Shown here piece by piece: positions 1 through 7,775 of a stretch of DNA of 12,342 nt. The translations under genes were made by a program, and so were the position numbers. This DNA comes from Bdellovibrionaceae bacterium UBA5009 (lineage in GTDB: Bacteria > Bdellovibrionota > Bdellovibrionia > Bdellovibrionales > Bdellovibrionaceae), in the NCBI GenBank assembly GCA_002396665.1, contig DGYJ01000011.1, forward strand, positions 23,237 through 35,578, read 5' to 3'. The stretch's first letter is position 1; each line of letters starts with the position of its first letter. The notes beneath the pieces were generated by a model. It made no database searches. It saw nothing but the letters and a program-made list of their open reading frames with translations, and was not told where the DNA came from.

Positions 1-2577
1 GGCGCGACCGAAATTGTCTGTACAGACTGCAGAAAGAAAACGACTTCAAACGTTGTGGATTTTATTTTGTCTAATAACGAACTGCGCGAACAGATTATTA
101 ATCTAGTTAAGCTAGACAATCCATCAATTCAAATTTCAGCAATTGAGTATATTCCGCCAAGTTTAATTTTTGCCAATAGCACTCCGAACTTGGTTCTGAA
201 TGGGACAGTGACTAAGGATTCCGATGAAACAAAAAAAATTTCCATTCAAATCCAATTTGTCGATCCAAAAGCCTCTCACACTGCTGTTCTACCAGATAGC
301 TGGGCCCATACCTTTTCATCGACCACTGTGATCAGTGAAAAAAGCGTTGATTATACTTTTACCTACGACGACAAGGGACTTCATCAATTTAATCCTCAAT
401 TTTCTTCCCTGCCTGTCGGCTATGGCAACCTCTCATTTATGTATAATGTGACAGACAAAAACAGATCCCCAGTCTGTGATTCCCCCCTGATTGTGACAGC
501 AAAAGCCAATCGAAATGCAAGCATTGATTTAAATACCTCATGTCGTGATTACGATCCTGAAGACTTAACGATTCAATACAATTTGGTTTCTGGACCACCG
601 GGAATGACCATTTCCTCGGCTGGAAATTTAAAATGGACAGTTCCCGCCTCGGCCGGCAATAGCCCTTACAGTAAGAATTTTTCTTTTTTAGTGAACGATT
701 CAAAACTGGGATACCAAGAAGTCTTAGCAACAATCAATGTCTCTCCGGACGGTATTCCAGTAATAACAAGCATTCCTTCAAATATGACCTTCTCTGAAGG
801 CCTAAATAGCAACTACACCTTTGCTGCGGCTGACCCAGATGGCGACCCCATCATTTTAACAATAAGTGCTGTGACTCCGATTTCGTCACAGCTGCCTGCA
901 GGCTCTGGAATTTTATCAAATATAGTCAGGGCTGGCACTGGTGGAACATATACTTTTGATTGGTCATTCATGCCAAGCTGGATGCAACAAATAGGAAGTG
1001 ATGGAACTGCTCAATTAAAATTATCGCTGTATTATGATCCGACAGATCTAACATTGGATAGTAAAACGGAACTTGCTTCGCAATTGATCACCATCAATAT
1101 CATCAACACAGATGACCCACCATCTTGGACAGTCAACCCCGTCGATATGACTGTCACCGAAGGTGTCAATATGGCAATGACATTCTTGGGAACTGCAACC
1201 GATCCTTCTCCGAATCCAACAGCCGTTACGTACACGATGGAAGCCAATGGCGACCCTAAATGCAATTGGCCACAAAATCCTGGGGTGGTTAAAACAAGTG
1301 CGGGCTCTGCGTACTTTGACAATTCACCAGCCTATGATTCACACAGAACGTGTTATTATCGAATTATGGCCACAGATACAAATGGATTGATTGGATACTC
1401 GTCCACATTTCAAGTTGATGTGACTGATGTCAATCAACCCATCGTTCTTGAAGCTTCTCCTCCAAGTTTAATTACTGGATTAGAAATGCAAAATCTAAGA
1501 ATTGATTTAGATACAATGTTTGAAGATCCAGACTACACCATTGGCGATGACGACGAAAAGAATTTTACATTTCTTTGCGAGTACGATGCAAATCACGATG
1601 GAACCTACGAGTCTTTTTGTGACAGTTCAAATTCAACATCACAAATTAAGATCTCGTTTGTTCGTGATTTTTTAATTGCATCGTGGATTCCTAGTGCGAC
1701 TGCCGCCGGGGACTATTTTGTTCGCGTGACTGTGACAGACCATGGCGGAGTTTCTGTGACCCATCCATTCCAAATTCATATTGATCAAGCCCCAGCCCCA
1801 ATGCTTGTGGATTTTTCGTTTGATGGCGTAAATCCAACGACCTCACTGAATGCCTATGAAAACACAAATTTAAATTTCTATCTCCGCGCAAGAACTGCCA
1901 CAATTGACCCCATCGATAGTTACAACTTTAAGGTCAATACACCCTCCTGCAGCGTGCAAGGCGGTGGAACATGTCGTGCAGGACTGATGGCCACACCTGT
2001 AACAAACACTGGCACAGGAAACACTGATCTTATCTACACACTAACGCCTAACTTTACTGACGCCGACGCCACCTTCCCAAATAGTACACGAACCTATACT
2101 TTTAGTTTCACTGTTGAAAATGCCAGCGACCCAACCGTGTTTACAACATCGTATATCCAAGTCATTGTAAACAATGTCAATCGAGCTCCAACTGCAATTG
2201 GACTTTCCTCTGGATCTTTAAGCTGTGGTGGAAGTTCCGCAAACTCCGGAACAAGCACATTCATCGTCTGTATTGATGCTTCAAAAGACACAAAGAGTGG
2301 TTCAACTTGGAGTAAAAAATATAATATGACGTTCTCATCGATTGACCCAGACACAACCAATGACTCTTATTCCTACAATTGGATAGAAAGCTTCGTTCCA
2401 GTCGGAATAACAGATGTCACATGGTCATTTAAGCTTCCAAGCTGTATAAACCCAGGCACAGGGACTATCAATCGAACATTTCATTTAAATGTGTCTGACG
2501 GACGCGGAGGATCTGTTCAGCGTGATGTGCAACTAACAATTACAAAAGCGTCCAGTGGCGGTCTTTGCATGCAGTAA
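1..2577 (+). CDS. Large extracellular protein with tandem cadherin/Ig-like repeats, 5' end outside window
   Basis: The frame is open from base 1 to the TAA at 2575-2577 (858 visible residues), so the protein almost certainly starts upstream. A GTG at 55 is possible but has no ribosome-binding site and the frame reads through it. Counting from base 1, the chain is a string of about 100-130-residue beta-rich domains: roughly 154-250 (He_PIG-like, with GPPGMT and GNLKWTVP), 252-370 (containing ADPDGDP), 372-476, 478-596, 598-725 and 727-850. Several junctions carry cadherin-like linkers (NTDDPP, TDVNQP, NNVNRAP). A DANHDGTYE loop near 529 resembles a Ca2+-binding or PKD-type loop. There are scattered paired cysteines and no transmembrane segment or sorting signal at the C-terminus (ends GGLCMQ). 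The likely role is a secreted or surface adhesin or structural protein. Assignment as an Ig/cadherin-fold repeat protein is fairly secure; ligand and export route are unknown. Confidence 0.85.
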   Translation, partial: GATEIVCTDCRKKTTSNVVDFILSNNELREQIINLVKLDNPSIQISAIEYIPPSLIFANSTPNLVLNGTVTKDSDETKKISIQIQFVDPKASHTAVLPDSWAHTFSSTTVISEKSVDYTFTYDDKGLHQFNPQFSSLPVGYGNLSFMYNVTDKNRSPVCDSPLIVTAKANRNASIDLNTSCRDYDPEDLTIQYNLVSGPPGMTISSAGNLKWTVPASAGNSPYSKNFSFLVNDSKLGYQEVLATINVSPDGIPVITSIPSNMTFSEGLNSNYTFAAADPDGDPIILTISAVTPISSQLPAGSGILSNIVRAGTGGTYTFDWSFMPSWMQQIGSDGTAQLKLSLYYDPTDLTLDSKTELASQLITINIINTDDPPSWTVNPVDMTVTEGVNMAMTFLGTATDPSPNPTAVTYTMEANGDPKCNWPQNPGVVKTSAGSAYFDNSPAYDSHRTCYYRIMATDTNGLIGYSSTFQVDVTDVNQPIVLEASPPSLITGLEMQNLRIDLDTMFEDPDYTIGDDDEKNFTFLCEYDANHDGTYESFCDSSNSTSQIKISFVRDFLIASWIPSATAAGDYFVRVTVTDHGGVSVTHPFQIHIDQAPAPMLVDFSFDGVNPTTSLNAYENTNLNFYLRARTATIDPIDSYNFKVNTPSCSVQGGGTCRAGLMATPVTNTGTGNTDLIYTLTPNFTDADATFPNSTRTYTFSFTVENASDPTVFTTSYIQVIVNNVNRAPTAIGLSSGSLSCGGSSANSGTSTFIVCIDASKDTKSGSTWSKKYNMTFSSIDPDTTNDSYSYNWIESFVPVGITDVTWSFKLPSCINPGTGTINRTFHLNVSDGRGGSVQRDVQLTITKASSGGLCMQ

Positions 2578-2607
2578 TGATTTTTTTAGTCGACAAAATC
2601 ACTGCAT
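2569..2607. terminator. Hairpin shared by two convergent genes, possible terminator
   Basis: ATGCAGT plus GATTTT (2569-2575, 2579-2584) pairs with AAAATC plus ACTGCAT (2595-2607), giving 13 pairs with a 3-nt bulge and a 10-nt loop. The structure contains the stop codons of both converging genes (TAA 2575-2577 on plus, TGA 2599-2601 on minus). The T-run lies at the stem-loop boundary rather than after the stem, so it is not a textbook Rho-independent terminator on either strand. Its position still favours a role in ending both transcripts. Confidence 0.4.
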
Positions 2608-3945
2608 TAAGAATCGCACTTTCATTTCTTTTAAAACAGGCACTGATTGAACACCAGTAGGCAACAGATAACGTTCTGTATTGGACTGACTATCAGTAAT
2701 TTCTAAGACCTGAAGCCGATCAGGATGGGGGTTTTCAATCCAATTGATTTCAGTATTCCAATTTTCGCGAAAATTAATTTTTAGATTTTGACCGCGAGTA
2801 AATGTTTTAGTTTGGATTTTTACTTTTTCTTTTAGCCAAGGCGGATTCATCACAGCTAGACTGTAATTGCCAAATGGCAATTGGACATTTTGCTCTTCAG
2901 CAGAAACCGCAACACTGGCCTCAGTAACAACCTCTTTGACGTCGCCATGAATTTTTTTTGTATCATTGTCTGGCGTCCACTTTAATTCAAAATTTGCATT
3001 TTGAAATGAAATTGACGCCTTTGCATTTTTCATTAAACTTCCCCAGGGAATTTGTTTTTTCTGGGACGCAGCAAGGCTAATATCCATTGAACTTCCCTCT
3101 ATGTCTTCGAACTTTAAAATATATTCACCAGGTTTTGTTTCCAAAATAAAATCCCCATGCCATTGCCTATTGTCCTTGGCCCCTGCAAGTGAAAATGCAG
3201 CCTCGACAGGAGCCCCAACAATTTCGACAAATGCGATATCCCCAGGCTTTGCTGAAGAATTCCCATCTTTTCCTTTGTCACTGGAATTGGAATTTGATTT
3301 GTTTTTTGATATAGACCCATCTCCATGACCTGCCATACTTTGCTGATCAAGGTCGGCATTCAATCTAAGCGCTGATTCTTGAGCTTTTTTAAGTTCGCGC
3401 TGAAGATCCGAAGCATTGCCTGCATCAAGCATGGTAATATTTAAATGGCTTAACTTTAAATCTTTCAAACACGACAATTGTCCTTTGTCGCCCTTTAAAT
3501 CAAAACCAATAATAATCAAATTCATTTTTTGATTTGCCTTTGAAAGCTTCTGATTTGCAGACAGCAAAGCCTTGCACGGGTCATTACCACAACTGTCGCC
3601 ACCATCAGTGACTGAAATAATATTTTTTGTTTTTGTTTTTATTGCAATCTCAGTTAATTGAATCAAGCCATCACTTAGGGGCGTCTTACCGAAAGCCCCT
3701 GATTTTGTTTTTTGAATCGCAAGACTTATTTTTTTATTTTGCCCTGAAAGCTTGATAAGATCATGACAGCCATTTTTGGGTTCTGATCCAAAAATAATGG
3801 CCTGGGCATCACTTTCGGGGCGAGCCCCTTCAAGCAAAGCCCCCACTTGGCTTTTGAGGATCGAAATTTTAGGCTTTCCATTTAAAGTTTGATCCATCGA
3901 GCCCGAATAATCTAATAAAAGTAAAAATGCCAAAGCTTTTATCAT
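2599..3945 (-). CDS. VWA (von Willebrand factor A) domain protein
   Basis: The protein has 448 residues. A VWA domain fills about residues 5-195 with a complete metal-ion-dependent adhesion site: DYSGS (D12, S14, S16), T88 in GKTPLSDG and D114 in SVTDGGDSCG. Four cysteines (60, 119, 124, 159) lie in this domain and suggest an oxidising location. A Ser/Asn/Lys/Gly-rich linker (about 205-235) leads to beta-rich modules, one with a PEGA-like KPGEYILKFE around 271-280. The ATG overlaps the stop of the upstream gene (ATGA), with GGGGA nine bases before it; the frame is closed by TAA at 3979-3981 with no better start between. Oddly, the MIDAS begins at residue 12, so the hydrophobic ALAFLLLL stretch doubles as strand beta-1 and leaves no room for an ordinary cleavable signal peptide. 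It probably binds a protein partner through a divalent metal, perhaps with the co-encoded barrel. VWA is secure; the role is inferred. Confidence 0.9.
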   Translation of the reverse strand: MIKALAFLLLLDYSGSMDQTLNGKPKISILKSQVGALLEGARPESDAQAIIFGSEPKNGCHDLIKLSGQNKKISLAIQKTKSGAFGKTPLSDGLIQLTEIAIKTKTKNIISVTDGGDSCGNDPCKALLSANQKLSKANQKMNLIIIGFDLKGDKGQLSCLKDLKLSHLNITMLDAGNASDLQRELKKAQESALRLNADLDQQSMAGHGDGSISKNKSNSNSSDKGKDGNSSAKPGDIAFVEIVGAPVEAAFSLAGAKDNRQWHGDFILETKPGEYILKFEDIEGSSMDISLAASQKKQIPWGSLMKNAKASISFQNANFELKWTPDNDTKKIHGDVKEVVTEASVAVSAEEQNVQLPFGNYSLAVMNPPWLKEKVKIQTKTFTRGQNLKINFRENWNTEINWIENPHPDRLQVLEITDSQSNTERYLLPTGVQSVPVLKEMKVRFLMQ

Positions 3946-5048
3946 TGAAAAAAATCCCCGCCAAAGCGTAAAAATATTTTACCACCAAGATCTGTCATCA
4001 CAATGGAAGATGTCTTTTCTTCAAAATAGGATTCATTCAAATTCGATTTTTGACTTTGTGAACGCCAGTAAAGTCCAGAACAAAATCCATAATGCAAATC
4101 GAAGCTAACATAATCTTTACTGCAGTAATTCGCATTGACACCAAAACCAGATACTTTTAATGGTTGAGTTCTAAAGTTTTGGCTGTCATTGATTTGGCTC
4201 GAAAATATAGTCTCGAAATCAAATTGCCATCTTTTCCAAAACAAAAAACTTAATTTTAAAATATTATCTGTCTGACTAGTTTGATAATGGGGAAGTGAAC
4301 TCATACTTGGCAAATATTTAATACTTCTTTGAACATACCCAACGCCCCATTTGTATTTTTTTTTCATAGACCAAAAAGTAAGATCCAAGGTCTGATTTTG
4401 CCGATTCATTTTAAGATCTGAATCCGCCATGGAATAGCCTAAATTTCCTGACTGGTAAATCTGAAATTGCACCTGCAGCCACTGTTGAAATAATTGAAAT
4501 GGCTTACCCTTGGCTAAAGTAATATTAACACCATAATTTGGAAAAGCAGCTGTCGAAGCAAGGCCTGATTGAACCTGGGTATCTGATTTGATCGAGTTCA
4601 ATATAATCTCTGGTCCAATTTGCACAGACCATAAAAAATCAAAGGGACTTTTTGCAAAGGGTGGAATTTTCTTTTCGGTGGAATTTTTCGATTTTAAATC
4701 TTTACTTGCTTTTTCATTTTGTTGAATAAATGGCAATATTGGAAGCTTTGCCACAAGCAAAGGGTAGAGCGGATCATTTTGTTCGATAAACTTAAGTTCG
4801 TTTTTTTTGATTTGCCTTTGATCGGGCTCTGGCTTCCAAATGTTTGTTTCTTTGACAGTCATAAATTCACAATAAGGATGGCAGTAAAAAACAATACCCC
4901 TCCACTTTTCGCCATAGATATTATTTAAATAGGCACTAGTAACAGATATTTTTTCATCTCCACCAAGCGATTCTTGAGCATTTTCTTGCGCCTGTCCTTG
5001 ATCCAAAATAAGCGTAAGCACCAATACGAAGAAGAATGTCTTTTTCAC
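3942..5048 (-). CDS. Exported protein, probable outer-membrane beta-barrel
   Basis: The protein has 368 residues. An N-terminal signal peptide (KK, hydrophobic FFFVLVLTLIL, then GQAQ) has predicted cleavage after A20. The N-terminal 120 or so residues form a charged periplasmic-type region with a CHPYC pair (C56, C60). From about 137 to the end there are alternating polar/aromatic segments typical of membrane beta-strands (such as LWSVQIGPEIIL, LDLTFWSM, WGVGYVQRS, KLSFLFWKRWQFDFE), ending FLRFGGDFFQ, close to the aromatic C-terminus used as an outer-membrane assembly signal. A second Cys pair (C309, C323) is in the barrel part. The start is GTG at 5046-5048, immediately after an in-frame TAA, with no strong Shine-Dalgarno sequence. 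It is the first gene of a two-gene operon, overlapping the VWA gene by 4 bases. I do not recognise the family; the barrel call comes from residue pattern only. Confidence 0.8.
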   Translation of the reverse strand: MKKTFFFVLVLTLILDQGQAQENAQESLGGDEKISVTSAYLNNIYGEKWRGIVFYCHPYCEFMTVKETNIWKPEPDQRQIKKNELKFIEQNDPLYPLLVAKLPILPFIQQNEKASKDLKSKNSTEKKIPPFAKSPFDFLWSVQIGPEIILNSIKSDTQVQSGLASTAAFPNYGVNITLAKGKPFQLFQQWLQVQFQIYQSGNLGYSMADSDLKMNRQNQTLDLTFWSMKKKYKWGVGYVQRSIKYLPSMSSLPHYQTSQTDNILKLSFLFWKRWQFDFETIFSSQINDSQNFRTQPLKVSGFGVNANYCSKDYVSFDLHYGFCSGLYWRSQSQKSNLNESYFEEKTSSIVMTDLGGKIFLRFGGDFFQ

Positions 5049-5092
5049 TTACAAAGAATAATTTGTATTGGCTCAAAAAGCGACAGAATGAC

Positions 5093-5121
5093 TTTATATT
5101 ATCATTTAGTCCTGAGGTCAT
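5093..5121 (-). promoter_or_regulatory. Sigma-70-like promoter for the barrel/VWA operon
   Basis: On the minus strand there is a -35 ATGACC (5121-5116), a 17-base spacer and a -10 TATAAA (5098-5093). A run of A residues (complement of the T-run at 5121-5129) lies just upstream of the -35, where an UP element would sit. Initiation near 5086 would give a leader of about 38 bases before the GTG at 5048. No equally convincing plus-strand promoter was found in the remainder of 5049-5210; a TATTAT at 5140-5145 lacks a good -35. Confidence 0.5.
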
Positions 5122-5210
5122 TTTTTTTTACGACCACACTATTATTCACAAACGAAAATAGCTGGACTAGATTTCTTAACTCATCGAAAGCACTGGCCGA
5201 TAGGAAATAT

Positions 5211-7775
5211 ATGAAACATATATCCAAGACAAATTTATTCATTATTAATTTCTTGTCTACTTTTGTTTTTGCAATGTTTCTACTTTCACTTGCAGGTTGT
5301 TTAGAAGATCGTGGCAAAGCGCCTTCTTCGCAGGCCTCTAGCAATTCATGGTTTGAAGGTGTAAAAACCGCACAAAATCTTGGTGGATCACCTTCGGCCA
5401 TCAAATTAACTTGGTCGGCGGCAGATCGCACAGTTGTCGCCTATCGAATTTATGCCCTCTTGCAAGATTCAGTGACTAAAGTTTCGGAATGGACGCTTTT
5501 GGAAGAAGTTTCTTCTGATATCACAACCTTTGTCCATTCTGGATTAAATTCTGGACAAGTTTATTCTTACAAAGTGCGCGCTGTTGGAATTGATGACAGC
5601 GAAGACACGAATGACATAATCAAATCATCTATTGCATTCGAGGGAATTTCTTCTGTGAAAATCACTGGCAAGAGCTCGGCCCTAATTGGTCTGGTCAGTA
5701 GCACAGGCTCCTTTGATGAAGTCAGGGTTTACGCGACACCAAAAAGTGGCGCCTTCGCACGCAAACAAGTGGCTTCAATCAAAGGAAATGTCTATTCGAT
5801 CAATGTTTCAGGCCTGCGCTCTGGCGTCACATATCAATTCACTGTGAATGCCTATATGAAATACTTAAACGCGGAAGATGGCAATACAGCCTATATTGAA
5901 GGACAAACTTATTCTGATAGCTTCGGAAGTGGTGATGTCAATGATAGCAGCTATGCCTACCGAGGCGTTTTAAATGTTCAAGCCTATGGACTGGCTCCAA
6001 ATGCGCCACAGCTTCCGACCATTATTCAAGACCCAACATTTTGGTTAAAATTTCCCAATCAAATGGAAAATCCCCAGGATCGCAGGGTTCGAATCACATG
6101 GCTTCCCTTTGTGAATGCCAATAGCCAAACAAAATACAAACTGGTTCGCGTTGCAGGAACAAACGCAATGGACACCACAACAACCGCACTTTGCACAAAT
6201 ACGACTGACACTTCTTGTGTTGTTTGCACTGTGACCAATACGACGACACTTCGCTGTGAAGATACGAATGTGGCCGCACCTCCTAAAAAATATGATTACG
6301 CTGTGACTTTAGTTAAATCTGATCCTGTCACGTCAGACGAATGGTCAGAAGAATTGCCTAAATCGAATGGCAATGATTTTAGATTTAGTGTGCATATACC
6401 ACCAAACTATATGGTGCTTGTTCAGCGTGATGCCGCTAACTATGAGATGTGCACAAAAATGGGAACAGCTTCGAATCCGCGAAAAAAACAAAGATGCGCC
6501 TACAACGGAATTGGTGATCGACCTTATAATACTGGCCCAGGCAAACAACCCATCACCTTGGATGCTGGATACTATGATTTTGGTTACAATCTTTTTGCCG
6601 ATCGCTACCGTGTTGGCTGCAATTGGACACCGACAAGCTCTGGTGGAATGTGTGGCGCCGCGGCCTCTGCCGGTGATTGTTTCGGTGAAATTTGGAATGG
6701 GGCCGTGAACACCCCACCATCCAATTCCATTGGCGTTGATGGCAACGTTTACTATGCGCTAGGAAAATGGACCCATAGTTGCTACGTCAAAGTCAGTGGC
6801 AGCTGGATGAATGTTTCTGCCACTAGCGCACTGACAGATGCCCAGTATCAACAGGCTTTAACCTTGGATCCACGACCAAATGGGTACAAATATGTTCCGA
6901 CTGTCAGCAATGTTGGATCCGATGATGAATTCCCGATCTGCCAATCATTTCAAACAGAGTATGGCAAAAAAAGAATGATACGCCGCCGTGAATATTTAGC
7001 AGCCTTTGCACCAGCTACACTTTCTGGTGAACCGAACGCAATCACTGACATGAGATCCAGATTGTCCTTAGAAAAAGGTTGGGTGGGCGTCAGTGAGTAC
7101 GAATGTTCAGACAGCACAGTGCCCGAAATTACAAGCATTTCAAATTTCACAAGTCTATCCAATTCAAAATCCAGAATCACAAATTTTGGAATCACCTATC
7201 CAAGCACTCAGCAGTATTTTATTGGTCGCCAGGAAAATATTCGCTGTCAGTCCAGATTTGGAATTCAAGGTTACATTCCTTTTCAAGGTGGGAATGTGAA
7301 TATCTATTTTGCAGATCAGTTTATCAGGGAAAATCCTACGACTTCATTCCCGATGATTCTGCGAGGTGATTTGTCGACCTATGATGACGGGGCAAAGGAT
7401 TTTATCGGCTACAAATTTGACAATATTCAGGGCCCAACTTTAGGAACAGTTAATGGTACTGCTACGAGTGCAACTCTTAACAATAGCAGCACAGCCACGA
7501 CGGGATCAAAATATATCATTCCACTTGGCGTACCGCTTTTTGCTTGGGTTGGCACGGTTGCTCAGGATTTATGGAATGTTGTCGATCTAACGGCCGCCGG
7601 ATTATATGGTGGTCAATTCTGGGGAATGGGCGGAAATGATAGTTTCGGATTTCATACGAACACTGACACAAAATTAACACTTGGAGAACGCGGAGGAACT
7701 GGACGATGGGGATTTCATTTTCGTAGCAATTTTAACACTGAGGCTGGCGCCTATTGCGCCATCGAGGCTGAATAA
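5211..7775 (+). CDS. Large lipoprotein: FN3-like domains plus Cys-rich FGE/C-type-lectin-like domain (paralogue 1)
   Basis: The protein has 854 residues. The start is the ATG at 5211, preceded by TAGGA five bases upstream; it gives a signal peptide with lipobox SLAGC and acylated C30. The frame is open further up to 4974, but that would overlap the divergent gene and bury the signal sequence. Residues about 45-140 form an FN3-like domain (IKLTWSA, AYRIYAL, YSYKVRAVG), about 145-235 a second beta-domain, and about 285-395 a third with a four-Cys insertion (C328, C336, C339, C349). The C-terminal region from 400 carries MVLVQRDAANYEMC, GYYDFGYNLFADRY, GGMCGA, AGDC, IGVDGNVYY, KKRMIRRREYLAA and CQSRFG...GGNVNIYFADQ. 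Their order recalls FGE-sulfatase/C-type-lectin folds (RYGxxDMxGNVWEW), but the enzyme's catalytic cysteines are not evident. Probable outer-membrane ligand-binding or structural lipoprotein, cotranscribed with its paralogue. Lipoprotein and FN3 calls are strong; the FGE-fold call is inferred. Confidence 0.88.
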   Translation: MKHISKTNLFIINFLSTFVFAMFLLSLAGCLEDRGKAPSSQASSNSWFEGVKTAQNLGGSPSAIKLTWSAADRTVVAYRIYALLQDSVTKVSEWTLLEEVSSDITTFVHSGLNSGQVYSYKVRAVGIDDSEDTNDIIKSSIAFEGISSVKITGKSSALIGLVSSTGSFDEVRVYATPKSGAFARKQVASIKGNVYSINVSGLRSGVTYQFTVNAYMKYLNAEDGNTAYIEGQTYSDSFGSGDVNDSSYAYRGVLNVQAYGLAPNAPQLPTIIQDPTFWLKFPNQMENPQDRRVRITWLPFVNANSQTKYKLVRVAGTNAMDTTTTALCTNTTDTSCVVCTVTNTTTLRCEDTNVAAPPKKYDYAVTLVKSDPVTSDEWSEELPKSNGNDFRFSVHIPPNYMVLVQRDAANYEMCTKMGTASNPRKKQRCAYNGIGDRPYNTGPGKQPITLDAGYYDFGYNLFADRYRVGCNWTPTSSGGMCGAAASAGDCFGEIWNGAVNTPPSNSIGVDGNVYYALGKWTHSCYVKVSGSWMNVSATSALTDAQYQQALTLDPRPNGYKYVPTVSNVGSDDEFPICQSFQTEYGKKRMIRRREYLAAFAPATLSGEPNAITDMRSRLSLEKGWVGVSEYECSDSTVPEITSISNFTSLSNSKSRITNFGITYPSTQQYFIGRQENIRCQSRFGIQGYIPFQGGNVNIYFADQFIRENPTTSFPMILRGDLSTYDDGAKDFIGYKFDNIQGPTLGTVNGTATSATLNNSSTATTGSKYIIPLGVPLFAWVGTVAQDLWNVVDLTAAGLYGGQFWGMGGNDSFGFHTNTDTKLTLGERGGTGRWGFHFRSNFNTEAGAYCAIEAE

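Noticed and set aside
3101..3328. Plus-strand open frame opposite the VWA gene
   Set aside because: It is antisense to a protein with intact VWA motifs and has no start signal or recognisable domain.
4974..5210. N-terminal extension of the first lipoprotein to an ATG at 4974
   Set aside because: It would overlap the divergent barrel gene by 75 bases, place the signal peptide and lipobox about 80 residues inside the protein, and ignore the TAGGA-preceded ATG at 5211.
6367..6708. Open frame overlapping lipoprotein 1 with a look-alike at 9057-9260 in lipoprotein 2
   Set aside because: The two shadow frames resemble each other only because the real genes are paralogues; neither has coding features of its own.
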